DNA of 9,372 bases from CAYJOG01 sp964371695 [NCBI: uncultured bacterium] (GTDB lineage Bacteria > CAYJOG01): the NCBI GenBank assembly GCA_964371695.1, contig CAYJOG010000076.1:1-9372 (forward strand). Reading direction: 5' to 3'. Below the pieces are notes generated by a model that saw only the letters and a list, made by a program, of their open reading frames with translations, was not told the origin of the DNA and searched no databases. Position numbers and translations under genes: made by a program. This document shows positions 6,019 to 9,372 of this stretch, in pieces. Position 1 is the first letter of the stretch. Each line of letters begins with the position of its first letter.

Positions 6019-7433
6019 GATTCTTCCAACTCTGTCTGAAGCCTGTTCAGTACGCGGCCCAAGGCCCTTGCAAGAAAACGGATTTCGGCGGAAGAAATGG
6101 ACAGTGGCGGCATGAGCACCACCGTGCTGCCCAGGGGGCGCATGAAGACTTCTTCGTCCCGCAGCAAAAGCGCCACGCGGTGGCCGATGCGTTCGCCCCA
6201 GTCAAAAGCCAGACCCCGGTTTTTGTCGCGCATCAGTTCGATGCCCGCAGCAAAACCCTTAACCCGCACCTGACCCACCAGCGGGTGGGCCGCCAGTGGT
6301 TTGAGCATCGATTCAAAAATGGCCTTGCGGTGGGCCAGGCTTTTTTGAAAAGATGGTTTTTGAAGTTGTTTGAGATTTTCCAGACATACCGCCGCCGCCA
6401 GAGGGTTGCCGGTAAAAGTGTGGCCATGAAAAAAGTGGCTGGCGTTCTGGTAATCATCCAGAAAACTGTCGTAGATGCTGGTTGTGGCCAGTGTGGCCGC
6501 CAGGGGCAGATAGCCCCCCGTCAGGCCCTTGCCCAACACCAGCAGGTCGGGTGTCACGCCTTCTTGCGTGCATACAAACCACGGCCCCAGGCGGCAAAAG
6601 CCGGTGGCGATTTCGTCGAGTATCAGTAGCAGGCCGTGTTGTTTCAGCAGGCGTGAGAGGCCCTTGAGGTAACCGGGAACCATGAACCACATGCCCCCCG
6701 CCGCCGCCAGCCCCGGCTCCATCACCGCGCCCACCAGTTGGTGGGCGTTTTGCTGGATAACTTTCTTGGCTTCCGCCAGCGCCTTGGTCAAAAATTCGCG
6801 GCGGTTTCTGGCCGTGTCCGGCACACCCTGCACCGGCCAAGCGGGGTAGGGCAGCTTGACGGTGGGGAACAGCAGCGGACGAAACGCCGCATGAAAAACA
6901 TCCACGCCGCCCACGCTCACGGCTCCCAGCGTGTCACCGTGATAGGCCCCTTCAAAACTCAGAAACAACGATGGGGCTTCGCCTTTTTTGCCCAGACGGG
7001 CGTGGCGGCGGGTCATCACCTGATAGGCCATCTTCACGGCCACCTCCACGGCGGTGCTGCCATTGTCGGAATAAAAAACGTGGTTCAGTCCCTTTGGTGT
7101 GAGGTCCACCAGCGCCTTTGCAAGCCGAATGGCCGCAGGGTGTGTGGCCCCCAGCAGCGTGGTGTGGGCGGCTTTTGCGAGTTGCTGGTTGAGCGCCCGG
7201 TTGAGCGCCGGGTGGTTGTGCCCCAGTGTGTTGGTCCACATGCTGCCCACGGCGTCCAGATAACGTCGCGCACCGTCATGCAACCACACCCCCTGGCCGT
7301 GTGTGAACAGCAGCGGTTCTTCTCCCTCGTGATAATCCTTCATCTGCGTGAACGGATGCCAGACATGACGCCTGTCCAGTTCCAGCAGTTTTTCCCGTTC
7401 GCTTGCCTTCATGGCCAGAGGGTAACCACCCAT
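6015..7433 (-). CDS. bioA: Adenosylmethionine-8-amino-7-oxononanoate aminotransferase (BioA)
   Basis: This PLP-dependent class III aminotransferase of 472 residues converts 7-keto-8-aminopelargonate to 7,8-diaminopelargonate in biotin synthesis, using S-adenosylmethionine as amino donor. Family signatures are VWHPFTQM (24-31), SMWTNTLGHNHP (64-75), SDNGSTAVEVAVKMA (122-136), AYHGDT (163-168), ILDEIATGF (271-279, PLP-binding D273), LGKGLTGGYLPLAAT (300-314, PLP lysine K302), HGHTFTGNPLA and FMRPLG, where the arginine matches the KAPA-carboxylate residue of E. coli BioA. Oddities are EPGLAAAGGMW in place of the usual EPxVQGAGGM and GFCRLG in place of GFGRTG. The ATG at 7433 shares one base with the hydrolase stop (TGATG); ATGs at 7448 and 7412 are alternatives, and the alignable part begins after 7412. 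Other biotin genes are not in the window. A different class III aminotransferase is less likely. Confidence 0.92.
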   Translation of the reverse strand: MGGYPLAMKASEREKLLELDRRHVWHPFTQMKDYHEGEEPLLFTHGQGVWLHDGARRYLDAVGSMWTNTLGHNHPALNRALNQQLAKAAHTTLLGATHPAAIRLAKALVDLTPKGLNHVFYSDNGSTAVEVAVKMAYQVMTRRHARLGKKGEAPSLFLSFEGAYHGDTLGAVSVGGVDVFHAAFRPLLFPTVKLPYPAWPVQGVPDTARNRREFLTKALAEAKKVIQQNAHQLVGAVMEPGLAAAGGMWFMVPGYLKGLSRLLKQHGLLLILDEIATGFCRLGPWFVCTQEGVTPDLLVLGKGLTGGYLPLAATLATTSIYDSFLDDYQNASHFFHGHTFTGNPLAAAVCLENLKQLQKPSFQKSLAHRKAIFESMLKPLAAHPLVGQVRVKGFAAGIELMRDKNRGLAFDWGERIGHRVALLLRDEEVFMRPLGSTVVLMPPLSISSAEIRFLARALGRVLNRLQTELEES

Positions 7434-8083
7434 CACCCCAATATCCATTCCAGCATGGTGGCCAGAGGAGCTTCTTTTTTGCCCTTGGGGACAAGGCTGT
7501 GGTCGCCGCCTTCCACAACTTGCAGTGTGGTGGCAAAGGCTCGCCGGGACAGAACGGCCTTGAGTTTTTCCAGGTTACACAGATTGTCCCGTGTGCCCTG
7601 AATGAGCGTGAGGGGCAGGGGTTGTTCCAGAAGCGGTGTGTCTCTCAACTGGTCGGGTTTTTTGAGGGAGTGCAGGGGATAACCCAGGCACACCACGCGG
7701 GTCACCGGCCAACCTGTCCAGTCCGCCGCCGCCGCCACGCGGCCCCCCATGCTTTTGCCCACCAGCACCAGAGGGCCGGCCTGGGAATTTTCCTTCAGCC
7801 ACGCACGCAGCATCTCCTGCAGGGCCGCCACGATTTTCACAAAAGGGTCTGGCGCTCTTTTTCCTTTTTCCTGATAGGGAAAATTTACGCGTCCGCACCA
7901 GATGTTTTTTTTGGCCAGTTCGTTTTCAAGCTGTATCAGCAGCGGCGTGTGGGCGTTGCCGCCCGCGCCGGGCAACAACAAAAAAATTTCTTTTGCCGCT
8001 GAAGAGGGTGGGGGAGACTGACTGTAGAGGCCGCAACCGGCGGCGCGAAAAACATGAACCGCATGGGAAGGGCTGTCTTTCAT
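7433..8083 (-). CDS. Alpha/beta-hydrolase of the TEX30/KANSL3 (COG3571-like) family
   Basis: This small 216-residue cytoplasmic alpha/beta-hydrolase has the expected catalytic triad in order. S111 is in LVLVGKSMGGRVAAAAD (a GKSMGGR elbow), D166 in LTLIQGTRDNLC, and H195 in VEGGDHSL. The oxyanion strand is FLLLPGAGGNAHTPLL (34-49), and VNFPYQEKGKRAPDP (67-81) and VCLGYPLHSLKKPDQLR (131-147) are hallmarks of this family. The substrate is unknown for the family. It begins at ATG overlapping the oxidoreductase stop (ATGA), and its TGA shares a base with the probable bioA start, so it is translated with bioA. Because many biotin pathways need a serine esterase to release pimeloyl-ACP from its methyl ester, an equivalent role is conceivable here, but that rests only on gene order. 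Confidence 0.88.
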   Translation of the reverse strand: MKDSPSHAVHVFRAAGCGLYSQSPPPSSAAKEIFLLLPGAGGNAHTPLLIQLENELAKKNIWCGRVNFPYQEKGKRAPDPFVKIVAALQEMLRAWLKENSQAGPLVLVGKSMGGRVAAAADWTGWPVTRVVCLGYPLHSLKKPDQLRDTPLLEQPLPLTLIQGTRDNLCNLEKLKAVLSRRAFATTLQVVEGGDHSLVPKGKKEAPLATMLEWILG

Positions 8084-9372
8084 CCGTTCAGTTGGCCGTC
8101 CAGACCAAGGGATTTCAGATAACGGGGAAAGGTGACTGTTTTACCGCTCAGGCGGCTTTCTTCTGCGGCAAAAGCCAGCAGGTGACTCAGCAGGCTGTTG
8201 CGGGCGCTGGTGAGCGCCTGGCCGCCGCCTGACCGCACGTTTTTTACGAAATCCAGCAACACGCCTTCGTCGCCGCCGCCGTGGTTGTGGGCCTCGTGGG
8301 GAATGAACTCCACACGGCTGGAGCCACGGGAAAAACGTCGCACCTCAAACAGGCCGCGAAAGTCACTCAGGCGGATTTCACCGTTGCTGCCGCAGATGCG
8401 CGTGGTGCGCTCCATGAGGGTGGAAAAAGCGTTGAGGCTGAACACGGCGGTGGCGCCGCCAGCAAAACGCAGGTTCACGGTCTGGTGATCCACCACGTCG
8501 TTGTCGCAGTGATACACACACCGGCCATAGGGGCCAGTGCGCAGGCTGTGCTGGATGCCCTCTTCGCTCAGGTCGTCCATCACCGCGCCCGCCAGCGAAC
8601 TGTGGCGCGGGTTTTGCAGGTAATGCACCAGACTGCTGGGGGCCACGCCCAGCGCCAGTTGGGGGGGAATGGCCGGACGGGCGGGATTCAGATAAAGCTT
8701 GATGGCCGAATAAGGACAGGTGCGCTCCACCTTGCAGCCATTGGTGCAGCGGGGCGCAGAACCCGCTGGCGCATTGGCGGCCTTGAACCAGCTCAGTTCG
8801 CCAAAGCTGCTCAACTGCTGCACCGGCTGACCCAGAAACCAGCACAGCAGGTCCAGGTCATGGCAGCTTTTGGTCATGAGCAGAAAACTGCTTTCGTCTT
8901 GCCTGCGCCAGTGGCCCCGCACATAAGAATGGGCGAAGTGCCAATATCCCACGCTCTCGGTGTGGTTGATGTGCAGCACCTGACCAATGGTGTTGCGCTC
9001 GATCAGGCGTTTGACCTTGCGGAAGGCCCGGCTGAAACGCAACACGTGGCAAATCTGCAACAGGTTGCCCGTTTTTTCCGACGCCGCCGCCAGGGCCATG
9101 CAGTCGGTGGGCGACAGGGCCATGGGTTTTTCCAGCAACACGGCATAACCGGCCCTGAGCGCCGCCAAGGTGCTGGGCACGTGTAATGCGTCTTGCGTGG
9201 CGTTGAGCAGGGCAGAGGCCAGTTGGGGGCGGCGCAGCATCTCTTGCCAGTTCTCGAAACAGTTCTCTTTGGGAATGCTGAAACGGCGGCGGGCTTTTTC
9301 GCGGCGCTCGGCGTTGGGCTCGGCCACGGCCACATATCGCACCTTGTCCGGGTGCTTGATCACCACGTCGCC
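8080..9372 (-). CDS. Gfo/Idh/MocA family oxidoreductase, 5' end outside window
   Basis: 430 residues are visible. The reading frame runs off the right edge (GDVVIKHPDKV and onward), so the start codon and the Rossmann GxGxxG motif lie beyond 9372; the GTG at 9366 is not a plausible start. The family binds NAD(P) and oxidises or reduces sugars, inositols or related compounds. Seen are VAVAEPN after the first strands, LLEKPMAL with the conserved EKP, the HVLRFS segment, and TKSCHDLDLLCWFLG with the catalytic K-x3-HD pattern. An extra segment, PRCTNGCKVERTCPYSAIKL, carries three closely spaced cysteines and occurs in a recognisable subgroup of this family, where it may bind metal. The C-terminal part has NLRFAGGATAVFSLNAF and an AHNHGGGDEGVLLDFV stretch. 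It overlaps the hydrolase by ATGA and is the first visible gene of the minus operon. The substrate cannot be told. Confidence 0.92.
   Translation of the reverse strand, partial: GDVVIKHPDKVRYVAVAEPNAERREKARRRFSIPKENCFENWQEMLRRPQLASALLNATQDALHVPSTLAALRAGYAVLLEKPMALSPTDCMALAAASEKTGNLLQICHVLRFSRAFRKVKRLIERNTIGQVLHINHTESVGYWHFAHSYVRGHWRRQDESSFLLMTKSCHDLDLLCWFLGQPVQQLSSFGELSWFKAANAPAGSAPRCTNGCKVERTCPYSAIKLYLNPARPAIPPQLALGVAPSSLVHYLQNPRHSSLAGAVMDDLSEEGIQHSLRTGPYGRCVYHCDNDVVDHQTVNLRFAGGATAVFSLNAFSTLMERTTRICGSNGEIRLSDFRGLFEVRRFSRGSSRVEFIPHEAHNHGGGDEGVLLDFVKNVRSGGGQALTSARNSLLSHLLAFAAEESRLSGKTVTFPRYLKSLGLDGQLNG

Noticed and set aside
6738-7601. 287-codon open frame on the plus strand
   Set aside because: It is antisense to bioA and the hydrolase, both well-supported enzymes, and has no domain features.
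8281-9186. 301-codon open frame on the plus strand
   Set aside because: It is antisense to the Gfo/Idh/MocA gene, with a composition dominated by Ala, Gly, His and Gln and no motifs.

Overview
The window comes from a fairly GC-rich bacterial chromosome, almost certainly a diderm (Gram-negative) organism. It encodes an ADP-heptose:LPS heptosyltransferase-like enzyme (GT9), an outer-membrane-type DUF3187 protein with a signal peptide, and a membrane-anchored SGNH protein. The phylum cannot be fixed from the sequence. DUF3187 and the overall gene style suggest a proteobacterium or a related lineage, but that is inference. I see no rRNA, tRNA, CRISPR array, transposase or integrase.

Layout. Bases 1-60 hold two back-to-back hairpins that share a core motif and resemble a REP-type palindromic element. 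An ArsR-family repressor gene (84-407, minus) is transcribed divergently from a bcp/PrxQ peroxiredoxin gene (525-998, plus), with 117 bp between them. Bases 999-1256 have no convincing gene but contain at least five consecutive inverted repeats (1066-1232). Next is a tightly packed plus-strand operon: DUF3187 exported protein (1257-2189), a two-TM HAMP-PP2C (SpoIIE/RsbU-type) phosphatase (2186-3763) and a membrane-anchored SGNH hydrolase-like protein (3760-5028). Successive genes overlap by ATGA.

A four-gene minus-strand operon converges on it. In transcription order it contains a Gfo/Idh/MocA oxidoreductase (truncated by the window edge, 8080-9372), a TEX30/KANSL3-like alpha/beta-hydrolase (7433-8083), BioA (6015-7433) and a GT9 glycosyltransferase (4996-6018). 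Every junction is a 1- or 4-nt stop/start overlap. The two operons overlap tail to tail by 33 bp (4996-5028) with no terminator between them.

How the genes may work together. ArsR/peroxiredoxin looks like a small stress-response pair. The plus operon looks like an envelope signalling unit, with an exported barrel-like protein, a transmembrane Ser/Thr phosphatase and a membrane-anchored esterase-like protein. The minus operon mixes biotin synthesis (BioA, perhaps with an esterase), surface glycan transfer and a sugar-type dehydrogenase, so its common theme is uncertain. The least explained DNA is the pair of compensatory hairpins at 1-60 and the palindrome cluster at 1066-1232.
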